Assembly (NCBI GenBank): GCA_023402355.1
Contig: JAEXCG010000136.1
Span: 1-46,792, forward strand
Reading direction: 5' to 3'
DNA from: Bacillota bacterium
GTDB lineage: Bacteria; Bacillota; Clostridia; Christensenellales; Aristaeellaceae
DNA length: 46,792 nucleotides
In this document: in pieces, positions 15,784 to 24,141 of the stretch
Numbering within the stretch: position 1 is the stretch's first letter
Layout of the letters: each line of letters starts with the position of its first letter
The notes under the pieces: model-generated
What the model saw: only the letters and a program-made list of their open reading frames with translations
The model's database searches: none
Told to the model about the DNA's origin: nothing
Program-made: the position numbers and the translations under genes

Positions 15784-18184
15784 GTTCGCCCTCCTCCCGG
15801 ATGATCCACACCTCGCTCACGCCGAGGCTTGAAAGCTTCCCATACACCTGCCAGGTCAGCGTGAGCGTCCCGTCCCGGTAGGCCTCCCGCGGCAGCGGGT
15901 AGCGGTAGACCGGGCAGATCGGCCTCCCCTGCGGCCGGGGCACGCGGCTGTGCACGAGGCGCCCGCCCGCGCGCAGGTTGACGCGCGCCTCCTCCGGCGC
16001 GCCCGGCAGCAGGAAGTCGGGGTAGGTCACCTGCAGGCTGTAGCGCGCGTCCGGGCAAAGGCCCTCAAAGCGCGCGACCAGCGGCGTGCCGTAGATCACA
16101 CGCGCGCGGCGAATCCAGTTGAGCGCGATGGGGAACTCGTCCGCCCAGCCGCGATTTGCGTGAAACTGCATCAGGATGCCGTAGGGGTCGTGCGTGAGCT
16201 GCGGCGTGCGCAGGCGGCCGGGGTCCTCCGCCCAGGTCGCGGCGGGCACGACGTGGGCCTTGAAGTCCGCGATGCGCCCCAGGCAGGCGTACTGCCCGCC
16301 CGGGCCGGGGTTCTGCCGGTTCACCAGCTCGTCGATGGCGCGCAGCCGCTCCCCCTCGTCCGTCATTTGAAGGATGTCAAGGAGGTGCAGCTTGTACCAT
16401 TGGTAGTCGCAAAGCGGCGTGTTCAGCGTGTCCAGCCACGCGCCGCGAATCCACTTCTGGCCGCCGTGGCGCCGCGTGTCGAGCTGAATGCGGCAGCCCG
16501 GCGTCGCGCGCAGCTCGTCCGCCAGGCGCTGCATGGTGAAGACGAGGTCCTCCGATTCCGGCTCGTCAAACGTCAGGTTCAGCGTCTCCAGCGCCGCGCG
16601 CGCCGCCGCCGCCGCGCCGGTTTCGCGCGCCCGCGCGAGGCGGGCGACCGCCTCCCGCTCAAGCTCGCCGTCGCGGATCGCGCGCCTGCGGGCGTAGCAG
16701 TCCAGCATCGCGCGCAGATAGGCCATCTTGAAGCGGTAGTTCTGCCGCGTCCGCTCGCAAACGCGTCCGTTCAGGTCCTCAAAGCGCCGGTATACGGCCT
16801 CGATGCGCTCGTTTTGCGCCGCCTCGCCCACCCAGTTCTGCTCCAGCTCGAAGATCAGCTCCGTCCATTCCTCCGCGATGTCCGGGTCGATGAACAGCCG
16901 CGCGTAGTCGCGCACCGTCTCGCGCGCGTCGCGCTCCGGGCAGAAGTCCTGGTCGCCCCAGACAAACTTGTTCACGTCGTCGTGCACGCCCTCCGAGTAC
17001 GTCAGGCTGCCGAGGGTGTAGGGCGCGTGCAGGTTGTGGATGTGCTTCATCGCCAGCGGCCGGGGACAATAGCTCTCGCGCCCGTTCGTCATGGCGAACG
17101 GCGTGTCCCACTCCGGCACCTCGAACTGGCTGGACGCCGTGTGCGTGATGTCCGGGTAGTGGCGAATGCGGTCTTTGTACTTTTCGGGGACGCGCGCGCG
17201 CATTTCCGCGATCGATCCCTGCACCCAGGCGGCGTAGCACACGCCGTAGAGCCAGTCCGGCTCGCGGGAGAGCTCGTCGTAGAACGCGTCGTACCAGCCG
17301 GGCTCCGGGGCGAACACCTGCGGGGCGACGTAGACCTTCGCCCGCGGGTGGTAGCGGTGGGCCACCTCCATCATCCGGCCCGTCACCTCGAAGAAGCGGC
17401 GGGGGTGCAGTTCGCCCGGATCGCCCGCGGGGATGAGGATCGCGTCCAGGTACGGAATCTGCGAAAAGACCCGCTCGCGCTCCGCGATCTCCGCCGTGAG
17501 GACCGCCGGGTCGTCGTAGTCCGCGCCCATGTTCGGGTACCACAGCCACACGTCCATGCCGTAGCCGTGCACGGTGCGCGAAAGGTCCAGCATCATGTCG
17601 AAGGGGTCGCGCCTGAAGAGCGGGGAAAAGAGCGCGTCGTCGGTGCGCGGGGGCAGCAGCTCGATGGCGTTCGCGCCGAAGAGCAGCAGGTCGCGGATGT
17701 AGCGGTCAAAGTCCGCCAGGTCCCACGCCGGGCACGAGTTCTGCTTGTCGCGGTAGGCGAGCTGGTGGCCGCGCAGCGCCCAGCGCGGCGTGAGCGAAAG
17801 GTCCGCAAGCTCCGCCGTCGCGGAAAGGACGCCGTCCTTCATGTACAGCTTTCTGAGCACGTGCGCCACGCCGTACAGGCAGCCGCGCCCGTCCCGGCCC
17901 GCGACGGCCACGCGCACGTCCTCTGCGTCCAGGACGGCGACGCGAAAGCCCTCCGCGCCGGGCCGCTCCATCGCCCGGATGCGCGCGCCCGCCTCCGGCC
18001 AGGCCGCCGCCACGTCCTCCTCCAGGCCGATCATCACGAAAGGGCCCGACGCGGGCAGGCCGTTCCGCCTTTGCGCCCCGATGCCCCGCAGGCGCAGTTC
18101 CTCTTGCAGGATGTCCGCCGCCTTCGCGGCGAGGCCGTCCGCGCAAGGCGGGACGACCAGAATTACCGTCTTTTGCTCAGCCAT
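15770..18184 (-). CDS. Glycoside hydrolase-like protein of unassigned family (paralogue B)
   Basis: 804 aa from the ATG of MAEQKTVILVVPP, which follows GGAGGAAGC. Same layout as paralogue A: N-terminal GH20/GH67-type domain (GAEGFRVAVLDAEDVRVAVAGRDGRGCLYGVAHVL), a barrel starting RWALRGHQLAYRDKQN, and AILIPAGDPGEL, KVYVAPQVFAPEPGWYDAFY, IRHYPDITHTASSQF, YSEGVHDDVNKFVWGDQDF, with a C-terminal beta domain. The barrel cores of A and B look roughly two-thirds identical by eye, so this is a tandem duplication with some divergence. There is no signal peptide. It follows the binding-protein gene by 119 nt that include a terminator-like hairpin. Probably processes the sugar imported by the adjacent Lpl-type transporter. 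Confidence 0.6.
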   Translation of the reverse strand: MAEQKTVILVVPPCADGLAAKAADILQEELRLRGIGAQRRNGLPASGPFVMIGLEEDVAAAWPEAGARIRAMERPGAEGFRVAVLDAEDVRVAVAGRDGRGCLYGVAHVLRKLYMKDGVLSATAELADLSLTPRWALRGHQLAYRDKQNSCPAWDLADFDRYIRDLLLFGANAIELLPPRTDDALFSPLFRRDPFDMMLDLSRTVHGYGMDVWLWYPNMGADYDDPAVLTAEIAERERVFSQIPYLDAILIPAGDPGELHPRRFFEVTGRMMEVAHRYHPRAKVYVAPQVFAPEPGWYDAFYDELSREPDWLYGVCYAAWVQGSIAEMRARVPEKYKDRIRHYPDITHTASSQFEVPEWDTPFAMTNGRESYCPRPLAMKHIHNLHAPYTLGSLTYSEGVHDDVNKFVWGDQDFCPERDARETVRDYARLFIDPDIAEEWTELIFELEQNWVGEAAQNERIEAVYRRFEDLNGRVCERTRQNYRFKMAYLRAMLDCYARRRAIRDGELEREAVARLARARETGAAAAARAALETLNLTFDEPESEDLVFTMQRLADELRATPGCRIQLDTRRHGGQKWIRGAWLDTLNTPLCDYQWYKLHLLDILQMTDEGERLRAIDELVNRQNPGPGGQYACLGRIADFKAHVVPAATWAEDPGRLRTPQLTHDPYGILMQFHANRGWADEFPIALNWIRRARVIYGTPLVARFEGLCPDARYSLQVTYPDFLLPGAPEEARVNLRAGGRLVHSRVPRPQGRPICPVYRYPLPREAYRDGTLTLTWQVYGKLSSLGVSEVWIIREEGEHEEV

Positions 18185-18228
18185 GCTTCCTCCGTCGCAG
18201 CTCGAGGCTGCCGCTGTCTGGTTCCGGC

Positions 18229-18277
18229 AAAAAGGGGGCCGTGCTCCCAAATGGCGCGCATCTGAGAACAGGCCCCC
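18229..18277 (-). terminator. Partial terminator/attenuator between binding-protein and glycosidase genes
   Basis: On the minus strand GGGGGCC (18277-18271) pairs with GGCCCCC (18240-18234), followed by TTTTT. The interior can extend the helix with wobble pairs. It sits after the binding-protein stop and before paralogue B, so it likely lowers glycosidase expression relative to the binding protein. Confidence 0.6.
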
Positions 18278-18303
18278 GTCACGCCGCCCTCTGCTATGTG
18301 GGC

Positions 18304-19887
18304 TTAACGGATGCGGTCGTACGCCGCATTGAAGATTTCCTCCAGGCGCTCGGTCCCCTGCGCCCTGAGCATCTCGACCAGCTCGTTCCACTGATCCATG
18401 CTCTTCTTGCCGGTGATGTAGCTGTTGATCTCCTGATCGAAGACGTTGCCGATGGCAAGCTCCAGGTCGGTGATCTCCTCGACCTCCTCCGTGGTGAAGG
18501 CGGGCCAGTTGGGCAGGAACACGACGGTGCCGTCGTCCGTCCACCGCTGAATGCGCTCGCCCATCTCGACGAACAGCGGGTCGGAGACCTGCTTGTAGGT
18601 CGCCTCGTCGATGTACAGGCTGAACCCGTGCAGCCCGACGCCGATCTCGCCCTGAATCGCCATGAACACGTCGGAAGCGTTCGCGTTGCGGTCCACGATT
18701 TCCTGCTTGATGGTCGGGAAGCCGTCCACCACGTCGTAGTGCTCGCCCTCGATGCCGAAGTTCGTGATCATCCGGCCCTCTTCGGAGTACATCCAGTCGA
18801 TGACCTTGAGGATGTCCTCGTAGCGCTCGCTCTGGGCGTTGACGACCGTCTGGTCGGACCAGTCGCGCTCGTAGCGGAAGGCGCGGGTCTGCCCGTCGGC
18901 GTTCTGCATGGGGGTAAGCAGGTCAAAGCGCGCGTTCTTGTCGATCTGCTGCAGGGCCGGGTTGTAGGTGCGGGCGGTGAACGAGTTGTTGTCGAACACG
19001 CAGAACAGCTTGCCGTTGGACAGCTTCTCGAACATCTGGTCCTTGTTCATGGTCGCGTAGTCCGGGTCGAGCAGGCCGTCCTTGTAGGCGTTGGCCAGGA
19101 ATTCCACCACGCGGGTGAACTTCTCGCTCGTCGGGCCGTAGACGTACTTGTCCTCATTCGGCTCGTAGTACATGCCGCGGGTCGAGGAGAAGGAGGGGAA
19201 GCCGCCGGTGCCCAGCGGGTAAGCCAGCGCGCCGATCAGGTAGTTGGTGCCGCTGCGGCTGCTGAAGCCGTACATGTCGGGGTGCGCCGCCTTGATCTTC
19301 AGCATCGCGTCGTACAGCTCGTCCCAGGTCGTGGGGGCCGCGAGGCCCTGCTCCTCCAGCAGGTCCATGCGGATCTGGGGCATCGGGGCGACGGCCAGGC
19401 GGTCGTACTCCAGCGTGCGGAAGGAGTAGAGGCTGCCGTTCACGCGGAACTTGTTCGTCTCGGTGACGCGGTCCTCCGCGTCCACCAGCGCGAAGTAGTT
19501 GGGCATCAAATCCTTGTGCTCGTCGAGGTTGACGAACATGCCCATCTCCGCGTAGGTCGCCACCTCATTAATCTGCACGCCCGGGCCCAGCACGTCCGGC
19601 ATGGTGTTGGAGGCCAGCACCGTCGCGCGCTTGGTCGCGTAGTCCGCCGAGGGAATCGGCTGCAGCTCGATGGTCACGTTGAGCCTGTCCTTGATCGCCT
19701 TGAGCACCGGGGCGTCCAGGTCCATCTTCTGCAGGTTGGTTTCGCGCGTCATCCACTTGATGGTCAGTCCGTCCTCGAACCACAGGTCGCTCTTTTCGGC
19801 GTCCTGCGCGCTCGCGGCGAAGGCCGGCACGAGGGAAAGCGCCAGCATCAGCGCCGTCAGCAGGGATACGAGTTTCCTTGTCTTCAT
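18304..19887 (-). CDS. Extracellular solute-binding protein, LplA/YtcQ-type
   Basis: 527 aa, the large size usual for LplA/YtcQ-type binding proteins. The signal peptide MKTRKLVSLLTALMLALSLVPAFAASA has no lipobox cysteine. Body motifs include IKWMTRETNLQKMD, ATVLASNTMPDVLGPG, FVNLDEHKDLMPNYFAL, RMDLLEEQGLAAPTTWDELYDAMLKIK and KVIDWMYSEEGRMITNFGIEGEHYDVVDG. It starts behind AAGGAG and lies 53 nt after the second permease gene. It should bind an oligosaccharide or uronic/decorated sugar and deliver it to the two permeases upstream. The substrate is not deducible from sequence; the neighbouring glycosidases suggest the same or a related glycan as the first importer. Confidence 0.9.
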   Translation of the reverse strand: MKTRKLVSLLTALMLALSLVPAFAASAQDAEKSDLWFEDGLTIKWMTRETNLQKMDLDAPVLKAIKDRLNVTIELQPIPSADYATKRATVLASNTMPDVLGPGVQINEVATYAEMGMFVNLDEHKDLMPNYFALVDAEDRVTETNKFRVNGSLYSFRTLEYDRLAVAPMPQIRMDLLEEQGLAAPTTWDELYDAMLKIKAAHPDMYGFSSRSGTNYLIGALAYPLGTGGFPSFSSTRGMYYEPNEDKYVYGPTSEKFTRVVEFLANAYKDGLLDPDYATMNKDQMFEKLSNGKLFCVFDNNSFTARTYNPALQQIDKNARFDLLTPMQNADGQTRAFRYERDWSDQTVVNAQSERYEDILKVIDWMYSEEGRMITNFGIEGEHYDVVDGFPTIKQEIVDRNANASDVFMAIQGEIGVGLHGFSLYIDEATYKQVSDPLFVEMGERIQRWTDDGTVVFLPNWPAFTTEEVEEITDLELAIGNVFDQEINSYITGKKSMDQWNELVEMLRAQGTERLEEIFNAAYDRIR

Positions 19888-19940
19888 CTTGTTCGCTCCT
19901 TTTTCTCTATTTTCAGGCCGAAGCCCGGGGTACAAAGGAA

Positions 19941-20813
19941 TCAGCCCTTGACCGAGCCCACCATCACGCCCTTGACGAAGTACTTCTGCGCAAAGGGGTA
20001 GACCACCAGGATCGGCAGCACCGTGATGAACACCGCCGCGTACTTGATGTTGCGGCCCATCACCGCCAGGTCGGAGGACACCGTCGCCGACCCCGCGTCC
20101 GACTCCAGCAGCATGTTGCGCAGGATGAGCTGCATGGGGTAAAGCAGCCGGTCGTCCAGATAGACCAGCGCCGGGAAGAAGCTGTTCCAGTGCCACACCG
20201 CGTAAAAGACGATCATCGTGGCCAGCACCGCCTTGGAGAGCGGCAGGATGATGCGCAGGAAGATCGTCAGGTCGTTCGCGCCGTCGATGTAGGCCGACTC
20301 GTGCAGCTCCTCCGGGATGTCGGAAAAGAAGGTGCGCATGATGATCATGTACCACACGTTGATGGCGGGCGGCAGCAGGATCGCCCAGATCGTGTTCTTG
20401 ATGCCCAGGGAGAGCACCACCATGAAGTTGGAGATGATGCCCGCGTCGAAGAACATCGTAAAGACGATCAGCATCGTGAAAAATCCGCGCCCGAACAGCT
20501 TCTTTCGGGAGAGGGGGTAGGCGCACAGCGCGGTCATCACGACGTTGATGAGCGTGCCGAGCACCGTGTAGACGATCGTGTTCAGGTAGGACCGGGGAAT
20601 GTAGCGGTCGCCCAGCACGTAGGAATACGCGCCGAAGTTCACGCCCTTGGGCAGAAGCGACACCTCGCCGCGGATGACCGCGTAGCCGTCGCTGACGGAG
20701 ACGATCAGCATGTAGTAGAGGGGGTAGATGACGACCAGGCAAAGCGCCGCCAGGACGGCGTACACGCCGACGGTAAACGCCCGGTCCCCCCGCGTCTCGC
20801 GACTCGCAACCAT
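19941..20813 (-). CDS. ABC transporter permease, YtcP/UgpE-like
   Basis: 290 aa, about six TM segments. Characteristic YtcP-type features: YPLYYMLIVSVSDGYAVIRGEVSLLPKGVNFGAY after TM1, EAA loop ELHESAYIDGANDLTIFLRIILP, and C-terminal FAQKYFVKGVMVGSVKG. It begins 12 nt after the LplB-like gene. With that protein it forms the translocation channel for the sugar bound by the 18304-19887 product. Confidence 0.93.
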   Translation of the reverse strand: MVASRETRGDRAFTVGVYAVLAALCLVVIYPLYYMLIVSVSDGYAVIRGEVSLLPKGVNFGAYSYVLGDRYIPRSYLNTIVYTVLGTLINVVMTALCAYPLSRKKLFGRGFFTMLIVFTMFFDAGIISNFMVVLSLGIKNTIWAILLPPAINVWYMIIMRTFFSDIPEELHESAYIDGANDLTIFLRIILPLSKAVLATMIVFYAVWHWNSFFPALVYLDDRLLYPMQLILRNMLLESDAGSATVSSDLAVMGRNIKYAAVFITVLPILVVYPFAQKYFVKGVMVGSVKG

Positions 20814-20825
20814 GTTTTTTCCTCC

Positions 20826-21764
20826 TTACCAAAGGCTCGTCTGGCCGATCTTGTCCGCCGTCTTGTTCGCCACGACCACCAGCACCAGGGCGATCACCGC
20901 CTGGAAGATGCTGACCGCGGCGCCGTAGCTGTAGTCCGCCTGGATGAGGCCGCGGCGGTAGACGTAGCTGGAGATCACGTCCGCCGTGGCGTAGGTGGAG
21001 CCGTTGTACAAAAGGATGATCTTCTCGTAGCCGACGCTCAGCAGCCGGCCGACCGTCAAAAGGAACTGGATGGAGATGACCGGCGCGATGCTGGGCAGGC
21101 TGATGCTGAAGAGCTGGCGCCACTTGCTCGCCCCGTCGATGGAGGCGGCCTCGTAGAGCTGCGAATCCACGCCGGTGAGCGCCGCCAGATAGATGATCGA
21201 CCCCCAGCCCGTCTGCTGCCACAGTTCGGAGAGGATGTAGATCGTGCGGAAGTACCTGGCCTCGGACATGAAGGCGATGCTCTCCGCCCCGAACAGGGCG
21301 CGGATCGCGTTGATCATGCCGTCGCTGGCCGTGATGTCCTTGATGAAGCCGCAGACGATGACCGTGGAGAGGAAGTAGGGCAGGTAGGTGACCGACTGGG
21401 TGAACTTCTGGAACTTCTTCACCCTGACCTCGTTGATCATCAGCGCGAGGATGATCGGCGCGGGGAAGTAGCAGATCAGCATCTCCAGGTTCAGCACGAT
21501 CGTGTTCTTCACCACGTTCCAGAAGTAGGGGTCGATGATGAACTTTTCAAACTGCTTGAGCCCGACCCACTTGCTGCCCCAGATGCCCTGAATCGCGTTG
21601 TACTTCTTAAAGGCGATGACGAGCCACATCATGGCCCCGTACTTGAAGATCACAAAGTAGAGCACCGGCAGCAGCAGCAGCAGGTACAGGTAGCGGCTCT
21701 CGTAGATGCGCCTTCCGATCTTGTTTGGGCGGGTCTGCGTTTTTCTCAGTACCGATGGGCTCAT
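20826..21764 (-). CDS. ABC transporter permease, LplB-like
   Basis: 312 aa. Starts with a basic tail, then YLYLLLLLPVLYFVIFKYGAMMWLVIAFKKY, typical of LplB permeases. The EAA loop is LYEAASIDGASKWRQLFSISLP; the C-terminus NKTADKIGQTSLW is the family hallmark. AAGGGATG is the ribosome site. It is the first gene of the operon, about 90 nt from the divergent promoter region, and is read leftward from the promoter at 21861-21890. Confidence 0.93.
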   Translation of the reverse strand: MSPSVLRKTQTRPNKIGRRIYESRYLYLLLLLPVLYFVIFKYGAMMWLVIAFKKYNAIQGIWGSKWVGLKQFEKFIIDPYFWNVVKNTIVLNLEMLICYFPAPIILALMINEVRVKKFQKFTQSVTYLPYFLSTVIVCGFIKDITASDGMINAIRALFGAESIAFMSEARYFRTIYILSELWQQTGWGSIIYLAALTGVDSQLYEAASIDGASKWRQLFSISLPSIAPVISIQFLLTVGRLLSVGYEKIILLYNGSTYATADVISSYVYRRGLIQADYSYGAAVSIFQAVIALVLVVVANKTADKIGQTSLW

Positions 21765-21821
21765 TTCATTTCATCCCTTCTTCGCGCGATTTTGTCCCGT
21801 TCCCGTGCGTTTGTCGCCGTA

Positions 21822-21838
21822 GTTCATCATTAATGAAC
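21822..21838. promoter_or_regulatory. 17-bp palindromic site, copy 1 (candidate operator)
   Basis: GTTCAT, 5-nt centre, ATGAAC: a perfect 6-bp inverted repeat. It lies 23 bp downstream of the -10 of the leftward importer promoter, in the early transcribed region where a repressor would block elongation or open complex. It matches the site at 22015-22031 at 14 of 17 positions. A GAACA-T-TGTTC palindrome (21835-21845) overlaps its right side. Confidence 0.55.
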
Positions 21839-21860
21839 ATTGTTCTTTATTATAAATCTA

Positions 21861-21890
21861 AGTATACAGGCCGTCTCCCCGCATTGTCAA
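21861..21890 (-). promoter_or_regulatory. Promoter of the Lpl-type importer and glycosidase operon
   Basis: Minus strand TTGACA (21890-21885), 18-bp spacer, TATACT (21866-21861). It drives the leftward run of permeases, binding protein and tandem glycosidases. Confidence 0.75.
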
Positions 21891-21971
21891 TACTTTTTCC
21901 CTTTATTTTTGTGCCTTTTTAACGATTCATCTGAAACATCCGGGTTCTACTCCGAAAAGCGCATCTTGTGA

Positions 21972-22000
21972 TTGACAGATTTTGCGTTCTTGCTTATACT
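21972..22000 (+). promoter_or_regulatory. Promoter of the DapA-family aldolase gene
   Basis: TTGACA (21972-21977), 17-bp spacer, TATACT (21995-22000); near-consensus and back-to-back with the importer promoter. The same -10 hexamer and the shared downstream site point to coordinate control. Confidence 0.8.
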
Positions 22001-22014
22001 GTATGCAGTCCATC

Positions 22015-22031
22015 GTTCATCAATAGTTAAC
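22015..22031. promoter_or_regulatory. 17-bp site, copy 2 (candidate operator)
   Basis: GTTCAT, CAATA, GTTAAC: the left half is identical to copy 1 and the right half is degenerate (14 of 17 bases identical overall). It begins 15 bp after the -10 of the rightward promoter, mirroring the placement of copy 1. Confidence 0.5.
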
Positions 22032-22093
22032 AACGTTTTCATTTAAAAAGAAAAATGCATCCCGATCATTTGATTTTGAGGAGGATCTCACCG

Positions 22094-23011
22094 ATGGAAT
22101 CGCCCAAGAGAAAAGAAATGTGGCCGGTGCTGCTCACGCCCTTCACGTCCGGGGGCGCGGTCGATTACGACGCCCTCTCGCGCCTGATCGACTGGTACGA
22201 GGAAAACGGCGCCTCCGGCCTGTTCGCGGTCTGTCAGTCCAGCGAGGTGTTCTACCTGAGCCTTGCGGAGCGAATCTCCATCGCTTCGTTCGTCAAGCGC
22301 CGCGCCCGCATCCCGGTCATCGCCTCCGGCCACGTCTCCTACGCGCCGGACGACCAGCTCGACGAGCTGCGCCGCGTGGCGGACACGGGCGTCGACGCGC
22401 TCATCCTCATCACCAACCGCCTGTGCGAGCAGGGCGCGGAACCGGAGGTCTGGATGGATCGCCTGCAGTTCCTGCTCTCGCGCCTGGACCCCGCCGTGCC
22501 GCTCGGGTTTTACGAGTGCCCCTACCCCTACAAGCGCCTCGTCACCCTGGAGGAGCTCGCATCCTGCGCGAAGACCGGGCGCTTCCGCTTCTTGAAGGAC
22601 ACCTGCTGCGACCTTTCGCTCATTCGGGAGCGCCTTCGCGTGCTGGAGGGCTCGCCTCTTTCGCTGTACAACGCCAACACCGCCACGCTTCTTGCCTCGC
22701 TTCAGGCGGGCGCGGCGGGCTTTTCGGGCGTCATGGCCAACTTCCACCCGGAGCTGTACGCCTGGCTGCTCGAACATTACCAGGACCAGCCCGAAAAGGC
22801 GCGGACGCTGCAGGCCGCGCTCACCATGTGCGCGCAGATCGAGCGCCAGCTCTACCCCGTCAACGCCAAGTACCATTTGCAGACCCTCGGCCTGCCGCTT
22901 GACACCTGCACCCGCGCGCGGAATCCCCGCGAGATGACGCCGCTCTTCGAGGACGAGGTGCGCCAGATGGCCCACCTGGTCGAGTGGCTCAAGCAGACGC
23001 TGCTCGCCTGA
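22094..23011 (+). CDS. DapA/NanA-family aldolase
   Basis: 305 aa from the ATG behind GAGGAGG; a start 13 codons upstream lacks a ribosome site. The fold is the class I Schiff-base aldolase barrel of DHDPS, N-acetylneuraminate lyase and KDG aldolase. The Schiff-base Lys is in RFLKDTCCD, the catalytic Tyr in LGFYECPYPYKRL. The usual GTTGE motif reads CQSSE, and YNxP reads YECP, so it is not a standard DHDPS. It probably cleaves a 2-keto-3-deoxy sugar acid or related compound. It is divergent from the Lpl-type importer, with matching promoters and operator-like sites, so it belongs to that pathway. A 2-keto-3-deoxy-pentonate aldolase would fit D-arabinose oxidation, but no dehydratase or dehydrogenase for that route is next to it. 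Confidence 0.85.
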   Translation: MESPKRKEMWPVLLTPFTSGGAVDYDALSRLIDWYEENGASGLFAVCQSSEVFYLSLAERISIASFVKRRARIPVIASGHVSYAPDDQLDELRRVADTGVDALILITNRLCEQGAEPEVWMDRLQFLLSRLDPAVPLGFYECPYPYKRLVTLEELASCAKTGRFRFLKDTCCDLSLIRERLRVLEGSPLSLYNANTATLLASLQAGAAGFSGVMANFHPELYAWLLEHYQDQPEKARTLQAALTMCAQIERQLYPVNAKYHLQTLGLPLDTCTRARNPREMTPLFEDEVRQMAHLVEWLKQTLLA

Positions 23012-23041
23012 AGCCGGGCGGCCGCCGTTTTCCCCAAATGC

Positions 23042-23085
23042 AAAGACGCCGCGCGAACGGACATCATCCGTCGCGCGGCGTCTTT
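23042..23085. terminator. Bidirectional terminator
   Basis: A 15-bp perfect stem AAAGACGCCGCGCGA / TCGCGCGGCGTCTTT with further pairing in the loop (CGGA/TCCG), between the converging aldolase and amino-acid-kinase genes. Confidence 0.88.
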
Positions 23086-23097
23086 TGCGTATGCCTT

Positions 23098-23922
23098 TCA
23101 ATAAACCCCGATTCGCGTGCAGGGCGCCTCGCCCGACAGCAGCTTGGAAATCCGATGGCGCGCGTGGCCGATGACGACCGTCGTGCCGCGCGACACGGGC
23201 CCCAGCGCGTATTCCAGCTTGGCGAACGCGCCGTTCGCGCCCGCGCGGCTCGCGCCCACGCAGCCCTTTTGCAGCTCGCGCACCTTGCGCGTCACCTCCT
23301 GCGCGTCCCTGCCGGTCACCTCGCGCACCAGCGTGGAGGGGTCCTTCGCGTCGCGGTAGATGCCCTCCGTGGAGGTGAGGATCAGCAGCACCCGCGTGGA
23401 GACGAGCCCCGCGATGACCGCCGCCGTCTCGTCGTTGTCCACGCACTCGTGCACCTCGGCCCCCTGGCGGCGCAGGTGGGAAAGCTCCCACTTGCGGTTT
23501 TCCTCGTCGGACACGGGGTCGTTGTAGTTGACGATGGGGATCGCCCCCTGCTCGCGCGCGCGCAGCAGCACGCGGCGGATGTGCTCGCGCTTTTCGGGGT
23601 CGTTGAAGTGCTGGTGCTCCACGAGCAGCTGGCGCACGCCGAAGGCCTGCGGGATGAAGCGGCGGTACTGCTCCATGAGCAGGATCTGCCCCTGCGCCGC
23701 GTAGTCGGTCTTCACGTCGTTGGGGTCGCCCGTCAGCTCCCGCCCGGTGCGCTTCATGAAGTCCAGGCGGCCGATCTCCGCCGCGCCGGAGGATACCCAG
23801 ATCATGCCCGGGCGCAGCTCCATGCCCAGGCGGGAAAAGATGTTGTAGTCGATGTCGTTGTCCTCCCGGCGGATGAGCGCCATGGAGCCGATCTTTCCGA
23901 CCAGTTCAAAGTCGTATTGCAT
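23098..23922 (-). CDS. Amino-acid-kinase family protein, glutamate 5-kinase-like
   Basis: 274 aa. Carbamate/amino-acid kinase fold signs: GKIGSMALIR at the start, IWVSSGAAEIGRLDF (ProB: VSSGAVA.G), LLVEHQHFNDPEKREHIRRVL, IPIVNYNDPVS, and CVDNDETAAVIAGLVSTRVLLILTSTEGIYRDAKDPSTLVREV (ProB: DND.LSA.VA.L...LLILLTD..GLY..DP). The later AGANGAFAKLEYA resembles ProB GTGGM.TKL.AA. It lacks the C-terminal PUA domain and has no proA neighbour, so proline biosynthesis is not certain. It stands alone, with GAGGA as a modest ribosome site. Confidence 0.75.
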   Translation of the reverse strand: MQYDFELVGKIGSMALIRREDNDIDYNIFSRLGMELRPGMIWVSSGAAEIGRLDFMKRTGRELTGDPNDVKTDYAAQGQILLMEQYRRFIPQAFGVRQLLVEHQHFNDPEKREHIRRVLLRAREQGAIPIVNYNDPVSDEENRKWELSHLRRQGAEVHECVDNDETAAVIAGLVSTRVLLILTSTEGIYRDAKDPSTLVREVTGRDAQEVTRKVRELQKGCVGASRAGANGAFAKLEYALGPVSRGTTVVIGHARHRISKLLSGEAPCTRIGVY

Positions 23923-24024
23923 CTCGCGTCCTCGCAGTTCTCATGTAGTCCTTGCAGATTGTATCATAAATCGGCGGGCGTTGCGATGCTCCGCTTAATT
24001 TTTTTTTAAAATTTGCAAAGCCTG

Positions 24025-24054
24025 TTGCCCCAACCGGCTGGAAAATGCTACTAT
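24025..24054 (+). promoter_or_regulatory. Possible promoter of the MFS gene
   Basis: TTGCCC (24025-24030), 18-bp spacer, TGC-extended TACTAT (24049-24054), 87 nt before the MFS start. Moderate match only. Confidence 0.4.
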
Positions 24055-24141
24055 ATAGGAGATGTATGCCACAGCGCCCGTCCGCGCCGTGCAGACGGCC
24101 TTTTGCTTCCGCTGGACAGACCGACCTGAAAGGAGCCCCTC

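Noticed and set aside
15950..18265. A 771-codon plus-strand open frame opposite the glycosidase paralogue
   Set aside because: Same kind of shadow of a high-GC gene; no family signature and no start signals.
15770..18544. Extension of paralogue B into the binding-protein gene
   Set aside because: The upstream 120 codons are an off-frame reading of the binding protein; the ATG at 18184 has GGAGGAAGC before it.
18304..21222. Very long minus-strand frame joining the binding protein to sequence inside the permease genes
   Set aside because: The extra N-terminal part is an out-of-frame reading of the permeases. The true start is the ATG at 19887 with a signal peptide and ribosome site.
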